From Acholeplasmatales bacterium DTU056 (lineage in GTDB: Bacteria; Bacillota_I; Bacilli_A; ML615J-28; CAG-698): a stretch of 12,467 nucleotides of DNA. The stretch is taken from contig LFRX01000027.1 in NCBI GenBank assembly GCA_001512985.1, forward strand, positions 33,292 to 45,758, in the 5' to 3' direction. A model generated the notes under the pieces. The model did no database searches. It was given only the letters and a program-made list of their open reading frames with translations, and had not been told where the DNA came from. Below are positions 1 to 6,219 of the stretch, piece by piece; positions within the stretch are counted from its first letter, which is position 1; every line of letters begins with the position of its first letter. The position numbers and the translations under genes are program-made.

Positions 1-2
1 AA

Positions 3-146
3 AAATGCAAAATAATGAAAATTATAAAATCATTTTCATCTTTAAAATTTTTATATTTTATGGTAATATATTCTTGGATATATCAACTTGGTATGTTAAT
101 GGTTATTATTTTTATTTTTTTGCTTTTTGGAAGTCGAGTCCTGTAG
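3..146 (+). CDS. possible C-terminal tail of an unidentified membrane protein (5' end outside window)
   Basis: A frame open from the left edge runs 47 codons to TAG at 144-146. Its last ~25 residues are strongly hydrophobic (…QLGMLMVIIFIFLLFGSRVL), like a single membrane helix. ATG codons exist at 15 and 60, but neither has a Shine-Dalgarno sequence, so if the frame is real it most likely enters from upstream. The DNA is extremely AT-rich, where T-runs readily give hydrophobic codons by chance, although a 47-codon open run is itself not very likely in such DNA. The FG-x3-L after the helix faintly recalls TatA, but the amphipathic helix is missing and I do not assign that function. Low confidence. 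Confidence 0.25.
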   Translation, partial: KCKIMKIIKSFSSLKFLYFMVIYSWIYQLGMLMVIIFIFLLFGSRVL

Positions 147-162
147 GATTTATAAAAATATC

Positions 163-191
163 TTAACATATATGTAATTTCATGTTATAAT
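163..191 (+). promoter_or_regulatory. sigma-A type promoter of the rnf operon (extended -10)
   Basis: The -35 box is TTAACA (163-168, 5 of 6 to TTGACA), followed by a 17-nt spacer and TATAAT (186-191). TG at 183-184 makes an extended -10 (TGnTATAAT). Transcription would start near 198, leaving a leader of about 24 nt before rnfC. That leader has room only for the ribosome binding site, so no riboswitch precedes the operon in this transcript. Confidence 0.8.
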
Positions 192-221
192 TTTAGTTGA
201 TTTGATAAGGAGGCCTTAGAC

Positions 222-1517
222 ATGATTTTTAGAAAAATCAAGGGTGTACATATACCTGGTCGTAAGGAAATGTCAATTACTAATGAAATATTGACGTTTA
301 CAAATCCAGAACATGTATATGTACCTTTAGTTGAACAAGGTGTCCCTGCTACTTGTCTTGTTAAAGTCGGGGACAAGGTTAAACTTGGACAGGTGATTGC
401 GGAGAAGGGTGGAAGATTTCCTATTCCAATGCATGCACCAGTCAGTGGAGAAGTTGTTTCAATTAATCAAAAAATGTGGCATGCATCAGGGAGAATGGTT
501 GAAACAGTTGTAATTAAAAACGATTTTCAAGAGACTAAACATGAGTCAATTAAACCAAATAATACTGACGCATTAACTCGCGAGCAAATTATCGAGATCG
601 TTAAAAATTGCGGTATTGTTGGTTTAGGGGGAAGTTGCTTCCCAACTTATGTTAAATATCAAACCACATTACCAATTGATGTAGTTATTATTAATGCTGC
701 TGAGTGTGAACCTTATATTACTGCTGACTATATGCTAATTAAAACAAGAGTAAATGAGTTAATTGGCGGAATCAAATTTATTATGCGGGCTACTAATGCC
801 CCAAAGGCTGTAATCGCTATTAAAAAAACAAAAGAAGAATTAATTGAAATTTTAAATAACCATTTAGCAAATGAAGAAAACATTTCGGTCTTTTTATTAC
901 CGGATGTTTATCCAGCTGGATGGGAAAAATATATTGTCCAAAAAGTATGCAAAAAAACATATCGTGGATTACCTAGTGAAGCTGGAGCTGTTGTAAACAA
1001 TGTTGGTACAGCAATTGCGATTTATCATGCAGTAACTAACAATATGCCACTTATTGAAAAAGTAGTTACATTTACTGGCGATGGATTTAATAATCCACAA
1101 AATGTCTATGTAAAAATCGGAACTGATATTCGTGAAGTATTAGCAAAAATAGGTGGATATAATAACGAAGTTACTGAAGCAAATTTAATCGCTGGTGGTC
1201 CAATGACTGGAAAAGCAGTTGCCTTTGATTCATTAGTTGTTCACCGTTCTTTGGGTAGTGTTATTGTTCAAAGTCGCAAAATTCGTTTAGTTAACCCTGA
1301 ATGTATGGGATGTGGTAAATGTTGTGATATTTGTCCAGTTCGTTTATCACCAATTTTAATTAAACGTACTTTAGAAGACAAAGACTATGAATTACTTGCG
1401 GATTTTAAAGCTAATAATTGTATGGAATGTGGTTTATGCTCTTATGTTTGCCCATCAAGAATTGAATTAACAGATGCAGTTGTTCGTGCTAAAACTGCAT
1501 TAGCTACTAGAAAGTAG
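222..1517 (+). CDS. rnfC: RnfC, NADH/ferredoxin-side Fe-S flavoprotein subunit of the Rnf complex
   Basis: RnfC is the peripheral cytoplasmic subunit that exchanges electrons with NAD(H). The 431 residues match the short Firmicutes form. The N-terminal barrel-sandwich (about 30-100) has VKVGDKVKLGQ and a following HAPVSGEV. The flavin/NADH-binding core shows GLGGSCFPT (134-142) and NAAECEPY (158-165), then GGPMTG (325-330). Two [4Fe-4S] motifs follow: C361/C364/C367 with C371-P, and C400/C403/C406 with C410-P. The first carries one extra Cys (C368). The start at ATG 222 is fixed by AAGGAGG (207-213) 8 nt upstream, and the MIFRKIKGVHIPGRKE start resembles RnfC N-termini. It is the first gene of the operon, 9 nt before rnfD. 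No long Gln/Ala-rich C-terminal extension, as found in proteobacterial RnfC, is present. Identification is secure. Confidence 0.96.
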   Translation: MIFRKIKGVHIPGRKEMSITNEILTFTNPEHVYVPLVEQGVPATCLVKVGDKVKLGQVIAEKGGRFPIPMHAPVSGEVVSINQKMWHASGRMVETVVIKNDFQETKHESIKPNNTDALTREQIIEIVKNCGIVGLGGSCFPTYVKYQTTLPIDVVIINAAECEPYITADYMLIKTRVNELIGGIKFIMRATNAPKAVIAIKKTKEELIEILNNHLANEENISVFLLPDVYPAGWEKYIVQKVCKKTYRGLPSEAGAVVNNVGTAIAIYHAVTNNMPLIEKVVTFTGDGFNNPQNVYVKIGTDIREVLAKIGGYNNEVTEANLIAGGPMTGKAVAFDSLVVHRSLGSVIVQSRKIRLVNPECMGCGKCCDICPVRLSPILIKRTLEDKDYELLADFKANNCMECGLCSYVCPSRIELTDAVVRAKTALATRK

Positions 1518-1526
1518 GTGTAAAAC

Positions 1527-2753
1527 ATGACAGAACAAAGAAGATTTTCATTAGATAAAGCACCTTTTATTCGTCGCGCTGATAATTTAAAACCATTATC
1601 AGTTGGCTCAACATCCGTAATAATGCGTGATTTTATTATCTCTTTAGTTCCGTTAATTATTTTTGCGTGGGTTAAAAATGGATTATTACCATATTTGAAT
1701 GATAATCCTGCATTACGACCATCATTTTTAGAGATGCTTTATCCGTTACTATTCATTTTAATTGGTGGATTTTTCTCTTATGCATTAGAAGCGTTATACT
1801 ATTCGCTATTTTATAAATTACGTGGTGATGAATTACTAACTAAATTAAGTACATCATACGCCGTAATCCCTGGATTGTTACTTGGTATGATCCTTCCTCA
1901 TAATACACCAATTTGGACATTATTTATTGGGTGTTTATTTGCGACTGTGATTGCTAAATTATTATTTGGAGGATTCGGTCATAACATTTTTAATCCTGCT
2001 TTAATCGGTTATTTATTTGTTATAGTTGCTTATTTAGGAGTTATTCAAGATCGTGGTGGGTTTTTGAATCTTGTAGAAGTGGATGGAGTAACTAGTGCTA
2101 CACCACTTGGACATTTTGCAAGTAATCCTGGGGCTTCCATCGATGAGCTTATCGCTCCGTATGGCAGTATATGGAATTTATTTGTTGGTTTAAATCCAGG
2201 ATCAGGGGCAGAAACTAGTGCACTATTATGTATCCTAGCTTTTGCATATTTAACAGTTCGAAAAGTAATTGACTGGAGAATTCCAGTTGTATATATCGGA
2301 ACATTCTTTGTATTAGTATACATCATTGGTGCATTTAACGGGTATGCCTTAGACTTACGTTATGCGTTATTCCATCTATTTACTGGTGGATTATTCTTTG
2401 GAGCAGTCTTTATGGCTACTGAACCAGTAACTGGTCCAAAAACACCAAATGGTCGTATATTATATGCCATAAGTCTTGGTGTATTAACAGTTCTATTTAG
2501 ATTTGTTGGGGCATTTCCAGAAGGCGTCGCCTCTGCAATCATCACAATGAACTTATTTGCAATATTACTTGATCGTATTTGTGCAAAATTACGTGTTAGT
2601 GATAATAGAACAAGAATCATCGTGACCTATGCCGTATTCGCCTTATTTATGGTGTTAATTTCTGTTTATTCAATTAGCAAATCAGTATTTAAAAATAATG
2701 ATAAAGCCGCAATCGCGGAAATTGCGGAGGTGACAGTTTATGACAACAATTAA
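1527..2753 (+). CDS. rnfD: RnfD, membrane subunit with covalently bound FMN
   Basis: RnfD is an integral membrane subunit (NqrB/RnfD family, usually with covalent FMN on a Thr) in the ion-translocating core. The 408 residues contain many hydrophobic segments. GGFGHNIFNPALIG (148-161) is the family signature. D186-GVTSA-T192-P fits the flavinylation site, with T192 as the likely FMN-bearing residue. MATEPVTGPKTPNGR followed by FRFVGAFPEGV is the conserved C-terminal block. The start at ATG 1527 has AGGTG (1516-1520) overlapping the rnfC stop, 6 nt upstream. The last 14 nt overlap rnfG, which suggests translational coupling. Residues after ~380 form a hydrophilic tail ending VTVYDNN, in the stretch whose DNA also carries the rnfG ribosome binding site. 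Identification is secure. Confidence 0.95.
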   Translation: MTEQRRFSLDKAPFIRRADNLKPLSVGSTSVIMRDFIISLVPLIIFAWVKNGLLPYLNDNPALRPSFLEMLYPLLFILIGGFFSYALEALYYSLFYKLRGDELLTKLSTSYAVIPGLLLGMILPHNTPIWTLFIGCLFATVIAKLLFGGFGHNIFNPALIGYLFVIVAYLGVIQDRGGFLNLVEVDGVTSATPLGHFASNPGASIDELIAPYGSIWNLFVGLNPGSGAETSALLCILAFAYLTVRKVIDWRIPVVYIGTFFVLVYIIGAFNGYALDLRYALFHLFTGGLFFGAVFMATEPVTGPKTPNGRILYAISLGVLTVLFRFVGAFPEGVASAIITMNLFAILLDRICAKLRVSDNRTRIIVTYAVFALFMVLISVYSISKSVFKNNDKAAIAEIAEVTVYDNN

Positions 2754-3834
2754 AAAACTAATGACACCAGTTACCTTTGCTATTGCAATAGTTGTTATTT
2801 TAGTTTTTGGAGTTTTATTTAGCATTCATTCAAACAAACAAAATCAAGTACGAACATTAATCAATGCTTATCCAGAAGCAAGAAAATTTGTTGAAGTTGA
2901 TGATTTTGAAAAAGATGTAATAGATGTTGAAGGAACTACAGTTACTATTGTAAAAGCATATGATGTTTTTTCCGGTAAAGATAAAGTTGGTGTAATTTAT
3001 GTTGGCGAAACTGAAGGATATGGAGGACCACTTCAAATCGCTTTTGGTATTCGTTTTGAAAATGATTCTATTATCGGAATGAGTATTATTTCATCAAATG
3101 AAACTCCTGAACGAATTTCTAAGTTATTAGGTGATGCCAACTTCTTACCGCAATTTAAAAACAAAAATTTAGCTGATGAAGATTTTGGTGTTGATGGTGT
3201 TAGTGGCGTTACTATTACTTCAAATGCAATCGATAAAATCTTACAAGCTGTAAGAATTAGATATGCTAAAGATACTGGTTTTGAAATTCCAGAAAGTTTA
3301 AAAGTCATTTCTAAAAAACAAAATTATCAAAACCTTAATGAATTTATTTATGTTTTAGAATTTAAAAATAAACAAGTAACTGTTAAAGTTAATCAACAAT
3401 TCGAAATTATTTCCATTGATAATGAAGAATTTAATACTGATGAAATGAGAACTAAAATTGCTAATTTTATTAACAATAATAAAATAACAAACTACATTAA
3501 AGAAGTATCTGTCAATGATGAAACTAATGTTACGACTTTAACAATTCAAACAATTGGTTATGTAAAAAGCGCACCAATTATTACAACAGTTGAAATTGAT
3601 AGTGAAGGTAGAATTATTAGTTTTACATCTAATACTAGTCGTGAAACATATAATGATGAATATAACAGTAGATGGGATATATCTAATGGTCATCCAAATG
3701 AGGTTATTCCGCCACGAATTATTGATGAACAAAAAGCGGATGTTGATGGTGTAGCAGGGGCAACAGTTACCTCAGATGCTATTAAAGCCGCCGCTGCGAT
3801 CGCTTTTGAATATGCGAAGGAGGTTATTAAATAA
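2740..3834 (+). CDS. rnfG: RnfG with two tandem FMN-binding domains (double-length)
   Basis: RnfG is anchored by one N-terminal helix (about 9-30) and carries a covalent FMN on the outer face of the membrane. Here it is 364 residues, against roughly 180-220 usually. Domain 1 (about 60-180) is typical: GYGGPLQIAFGI (93-104), ETPERISKLL, FLPQFKNK, then D152-GVSGV-T158-ITS, a variant (SGVT) of the SGAT flavinylation motif. Domain 2 (about 195-364) is more divergent, but ends in D336-GVAGA-T342-VTSDAI, an excellent match to the motif. Both Thr residues could therefore be flavinylated by an ApbE enzyme, which is not in this window. GGAGGTGA (2726-2733) lies 6 nt before ATG 2740, and the gene overlaps rnfD by 14 nt and the next gene by 1 nt. 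No frameshift or stop separates the domains, so this is a true fusion or duplication and not an assembly join. Family assignment is secure; flavin loading of domain 2 is inferred. Confidence 0.92.
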   Translation: MTTIKKLMTPVTFAIAIVVILVFGVLFSIHSNKQNQVRTLINAYPEARKFVEVDDFEKDVIDVEGTTVTIVKAYDVFSGKDKVGVIYVGETEGYGGPLQIAFGIRFENDSIIGMSIISSNETPERISKLLGDANFLPQFKNKNLADEDFGVDGVSGVTITSNAIDKILQAVRIRYAKDTGFEIPESLKVISKKQNYQNLNEFIYVLEFKNKQVTVKVNQQFEIISIDNEEFNTDEMRTKIANFINNNKITNYIKEVSVNDETNVTTLTIQTIGYVKSAPIITTVEIDSEGRIISFTSNTSRETYNDEYNSRWDISNGHPNEVIPPRIIDEQKADVDGVAGATVTSDAIKAAAAIAFEYAKEVIK

Positions 3835-4496
3835 TGAGTAAATTACCAAAACCCCTTCACTATAGTTTGCTTTTAATTATTTTGGGTATTATTGTTGGAG
3901 CACTATTATCGCTTGTAAATATGTTTACTGCTCCATATATTCGTGAAAATAAATTAAAAGTTGTTCGTCCAATGTTAGAAGAATTGGTAAGTAATGCTGA
4001 TAAGTTTGAGGTTGTGACTGATCAATATAAAAACATCGATAAAAGCATTCAAGATGTATATGTGGCCTATGTTGGAGAAAATCAAACTGCAGTTTTACTA
4101 TATGTTGTGACATCAAATCAATATGGTGATATTGAATCATTAATTGGTATCGATATTACTACAAATAAATTTATTAATATTAAATTCATAGCATCTAGCC
4201 AAACTAAAGGCTTTGGAGATGTTGATACATTGAATAAACATGATTTCAAAATTCAAGGAGCAGATTTAGATGTTGAAATTGATGCCTATGCTAAAGCGAG
4301 TTTTTCATCCAAATCTGTTCAAGATGCAATAAATATCGCTGCTCAGTTTTATCGTAATAATTTTAAAACAGGCGAACAAGTTGATGAGTTTTTAGAAGAA
4401 ATTAAAACTATTTTACCTGATGCTGTTAAATATCAATCTATTAAAGGCAATTTAACAATCGATAACAATCAAATCGTTGATATTTATAAGGATTAG
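3834..4496 (+). CDS. second RnfG-like protein with a degenerate flavin site
   Basis: This 220-residue protein sits where a single rnfG would normally be followed by rnfE. The layout is RnfG-like: a short basic N-terminus, one hydrophobic helix (about 10-32, GIIVGALLSLVNMFTAP), then an extracytoplasmic domain. QYGDIESLIGIDITTNKFINI (about 97-117) corresponds to the RnfG segment GYGGPL..GI, and SSQTKGFGD (121-129) to the region preceding the flavin site. At the flavinylation position the sequence is D150-AYAKA-S156-FSS, so the D-x5-T spacing is kept but Gly becomes Lys and the FMN Thr becomes Ser. It therefore either carries FMN on Ser or has lost it and is structural. A ~40-residue tail follows. 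ATG 3834 overlaps the rnfG stop (TAATG), with AAGGAGGT (3817-3824) 9 nt upstream. Annotation tools may call it RnfG or hypothetical. I am fairly sure it is an RnfG paralogue. Confidence 0.8.
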   Translation: MSKLPKPLHYSLLLIILGIIVGALLSLVNMFTAPYIRENKLKVVRPMLEELVSNADKFEVVTDQYKNIDKSIQDVYVAYVGENQTAVLLYVVTSNQYGDIESLIGIDITTNKFINIKFIASSQTKGFGDVDTLNKHDFKIQGADLDVEIDAYAKASFSSKSVQDAINIAAQFYRNNFKTGEQVDEFLEEIKTILPDAVKYQSIKGNLTIDNNQIVDIYKD

Positions 4497-4515
4497 AAGG
4501 TTAGGAGGAAAAATT

Positions 4516-5166
4516 ATGAATCAAAGAGAAAACTTTACAAAAGGCCTTCTAAAAGAAAATCAAATTTTAGTTGCATTGTTAGGTCTATGTCCGACCTTGG
4601 CTATTACAACATCTTTAGAAAATGCGCTAGGTATGGGTATGGCAGTTATATTTTGCTTAACTGTTACTAACCTTATAATTTCATCAATTCGTAAAATAGT
4701 TCCTGATGAAATAAGGATTCCAATATATATTGTTGTGATTTCTACGGTAGTTACAATTATTGATATGGCAATGGCTGCATTCTTACCGGCAATTCACAAA
4801 AGTTTAGGTATTTTTATTCCATTAATTACTGTTAACTGTATTATTTTAGGTCGTGCAGAAGCTTTCGCTTCAAAAAATGGCCCATTATCATCAGTTGTTG
4901 ATGCATTAGGTATGGGAATTGGTTATGCATCAGTTCATATAGTAATTTCAATTATCCGTGAAGTAATTGGCTCTGGAAAAATTACAGTATGGGGAAGTTT
5001 AGTTTTAGATATAAATAAATTATTTGGAAGCAATGAAACACTTCCGATATTTACAAACTTCTTTATCCAACCTGCTGGCGCATTTATTGTGTTAGGACTA
5101 TTACTAGGAATATATTCGACTATTCGCACAAAAAGAATGAAAAAAACCGAGGTGAATAAAAAATGA
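4516..5166 (+). CDS. rnfE: RnfE, membrane subunit of the Rnf core
   Basis: RnfE and RnfA are homologous, inversely oriented membrane proteins (NqrD/NqrE-like) that together hold a [2Fe-2S] cluster inside the membrane in the known Rnf/Nqr structures. The conserved Cys residues are visible: C25 in LLGLCPTLAITTS and C108 in LITVNCIILGRAEAFA. The 216 residues contain about six hydrophobic helices, and DALGMGIGY is also conserved. I chose ATG 4516 because AGGAGG (4503-4508) lies 7 nt before it and homologues begin near NQRENFTKG. A longer in-frame start at 4477 lies inside the preceding gene and adds an unrelated basic peptide. The stop is TGA, overlapping the rnfA start (ATGA), which is direct evidence on genetic code. 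It lies 19 nt after the RnfG-like gene. Confidence 0.95.
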   Translation: MNQRENFTKGLLKENQILVALLGLCPTLAITTSLENALGMGMAVIFCLTVTNLIISSIRKIVPDEIRIPIYIVVISTVVTIIDMAMAAFLPAIHKSLGIFIPLITVNCIILGRAEAFASKNGPLSSVVDALGMGIGYASVHIVISIIREVIGSGKITVWGSLVLDINKLFGSNETLPIFTNFFIQPAGAFIVLGLLLGIYSTIRTKRMKKTEVNKK

Positions 5167-5744
5167 CATTAGGTGAAATCTTAACATTAGCCTTTTCGGC
5201 CATCCTTCTTCAAAACGTTGTGTTATCTAGATTCCTAGGTATTTGTCCTTTCATGGGGGTTTCAAGTAAACGCGATTCAGCAGTTGGTATGGGCCTTGCG
5301 GTTATCTTCGTTATAACTTTATCATCAGTAGTATCATGGGTTTTATATACATATATTTTAAAACCATTTGATATTGTTTATATGCGTACTATTGTCTTTA
5401 TTTTAGTAATAGCTTCTTTAGTTCAAATTATCGAAATGTTTACTAAAAAAGTGTCTCCAACATTATATAAATCATTAGGTATCTACTTACCACTAATTAC
5501 TACTAACTGTGCAGTTTTAGGTTTAGCGACTATCGTTGCTACTGATGAGTATACTTTCCTATCTGCATTAATCTATTCATTTGCTTCAGCGGTTGGTTTC
5601 TTATTCGTCATGTACATCTTTTCTACATTACGCGAAAAAATGAAAAATGCTCCGATACCTGATGGATTTAAAGGTGTGCCAATTGCAATGATTACTGCTG
5701 GAATTATGGCAATGATTTTTGCTAGATTTGCAGGTGTGATTTAA
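5163..5744 (+). CDS. rnfA: RnfA, membrane subunit of the Rnf core
   Basis: RnfA is the partner of RnfE. Its 193 residues match the family length. The conserved cysteines are C28 in NVVLSRFLGICPFMGVS and C116 in LITTNCAVLGLA, which with the two of RnfE would ligate the intramembrane [2Fe-2S] cluster. The C-terminal REKMKNAPIPDGFKGVPI is also typical of RnfA/NqrE. ATG 5163 overlaps the rnfE stop by 4 nt (ATGA), and GAGGTGA (5149-5155) is 7 nt upstream, so RnfE and RnfA are probably translationally coupled, as expected for 1:1 partners. One nucleotide separates it from rnfB. Nothing appears missing. Identification is secure. Confidence 0.96.
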   Translation: MTLGEILTLAFSAILLQNVVLSRFLGICPFMGVSSKRDSAVGMGLAVIFVITLSSVVSWVLYTYILKPFDIVYMRTIVFILVIASLVQIIEMFTKKVSPTLYKSLGIYLPLITTNCAVLGLATIVATDEYTFLSALIYSFASAVGFLFVMYIFSTLREKMKNAPIPDGFKGVPIAMITAGIMAMIFARFAGVI

Positions 5745-5745
5745 T

Positions 5746-6054
5746 ATGAAAGAAATTTTAGTACCAATTATCTTATTAGTTGTTTTAGGTGGCTTCTTCG
5801 GAGCACTAATCGCATATCTTTCAAAAGTGTTATATGTAGAAGTTGATACTAGAGTACAAGATGTACTAGGTATGTTACCTGGTATTAACTGTGGTGCTTG
5901 TGGGCACCCAGGATGTGCTGGGCTTGCGGAAGCAATTGTTAGTGGTAAAGGAACTCCTGAACAATGTCGTCCAGGAAAACAAGAAATGCGTGATCGCATT
6001 AAAACTTATCTGGCTCAAGTTTCTAAAGAATTACAAGAAGAAAAAGCAAAATAA
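5746..6054 (+). CDS. rnfB: short RnfB: membrane anchor plus [4Fe-4S] domain only, no ferredoxin domain
   Basis: RnfB accepts electrons from soluble ferredoxin. The usual protein (about 260-330 residues in Firmicutes) has an N-terminal helix, a [4Fe-4S] Fes domain and a C-terminal ferredoxin-like domain with two or more clusters. Here there are only 102 residues: a helix (about 4-25), then VDTRVQDVLGMLPGINCGACGHPGC with C49, C52, C57 and C74, the complete Fes-type ligand set, and a short charged tail ending KELQEEKAK. The stop at 6055-6057 is followed at once by an operon terminator, and no Cys-rich ferredoxin coding sequence exists in any frame before the next promoter, so a simple frameshift does not explain the loss. 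AGGTG (5732-5736) lies 9 nt before ATG 5746. The family assignment is firm; whether the short form is functional is inferred from its intact cluster motif and operon position. Confidence 0.92.
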   Translation: MKEILVPIILLVVLGGFFGALIAYLSKVLYVEVDTRVQDVLGMLPGINCGACGHPGCAGLAEAIVSGKGTPEQCRPGKQEMRDRIKTYLAQVSKELQEEKAK

Positions 6055-6063
6055 TATATATTG

Positions 6064-6100
6064 AGTGCGAATGCAATAATGCTTTCGCACTTTTTGTTTT
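6064..6100 (+). terminator. intrinsic terminator of the rnf operon
   Basis: AGTGCGAA (6064-6071) pairs perfectly with TTCGCACT (6084-6091). Inside the stem, GCA (6073-6075) can pair with TGC around an ATAA loop. The run TTTTTGTTTT (6091-6100) follows. It begins 7 nt after the rnfB stop and separates the Rnf unit from the lipoprotein gene. Confidence 0.85.
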
Positions 6101-6149
6101 CATATGTCAAAAAAGTAAACATTTACATTTTAATTTTATGAAAATAACA

Positions 6150-6177
6150 TTGCAAAAAAAATAAATTATGGTATAAT
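6150..6177 (+). promoter_or_regulatory. promoter of the flavin-type lipoprotein gene (extended -10)
   Basis: TTGCAA (6150-6155, 4 of 6) lies 16 nt before TATAAT (6172-6177), with TG at 6169-6170 giving an extended -10. The predicted start is near 6184, leaving about 36 nt of leader that includes AAGGAGG (6201-6207). Being downstream of the rnf terminator, it allows the lipoprotein to be expressed independently of Rnf. A short GTAAA-CA-TTTAC palindrome lies about 35 nt upstream (around 6116-6127) and could be an operator, but is weak. Confidence 0.75.
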
Positions 6178-6219
6178 TATTATGTCTTAAAAACTATTAT
6201 AAGGAGGAAAAAAAAAACT

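Noticed and set aside
15..39. Hairpin ATGAAAAT / ATTTTCAT as a terminator of an upstream gene
   Set aside because: The stem is only 8 bp and almost all A-T, the loop is 9 nt, and it is not followed by a clean T tract.
60..146. Possible TatA-like small membrane protein (LGMLMVIIFIFLLFG followed by x3-L)
   Set aside because: No ribosome binding site, no amphipathic helix after the membrane helix, and T-rich DNA gives such hydrophobic runs by chance. Kept only as a low-confidence tail of an upstream gene.
4477..4515. Longer RnfE start at ATG 4477
   Set aside because: It would add 13 basic residues unlike RnfE and overlap the RnfG-like gene. The AGGAGG at 4503-4508 fits the start at 4516.
5628..5999. 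Minus-strand reading frame of 123 codons across rnfA and rnfB
   Set aside because: It lies opposite two well-supported genes, has no ribosome binding site or family signature, and is biased as an antisense shadow.
6055..6219. Frameshifted remainder of RnfB after its stop
   Set aside because: No CxxCxxC ferredoxin pattern appears in any frame, and the stretch is filled by a terminator and a promoter.
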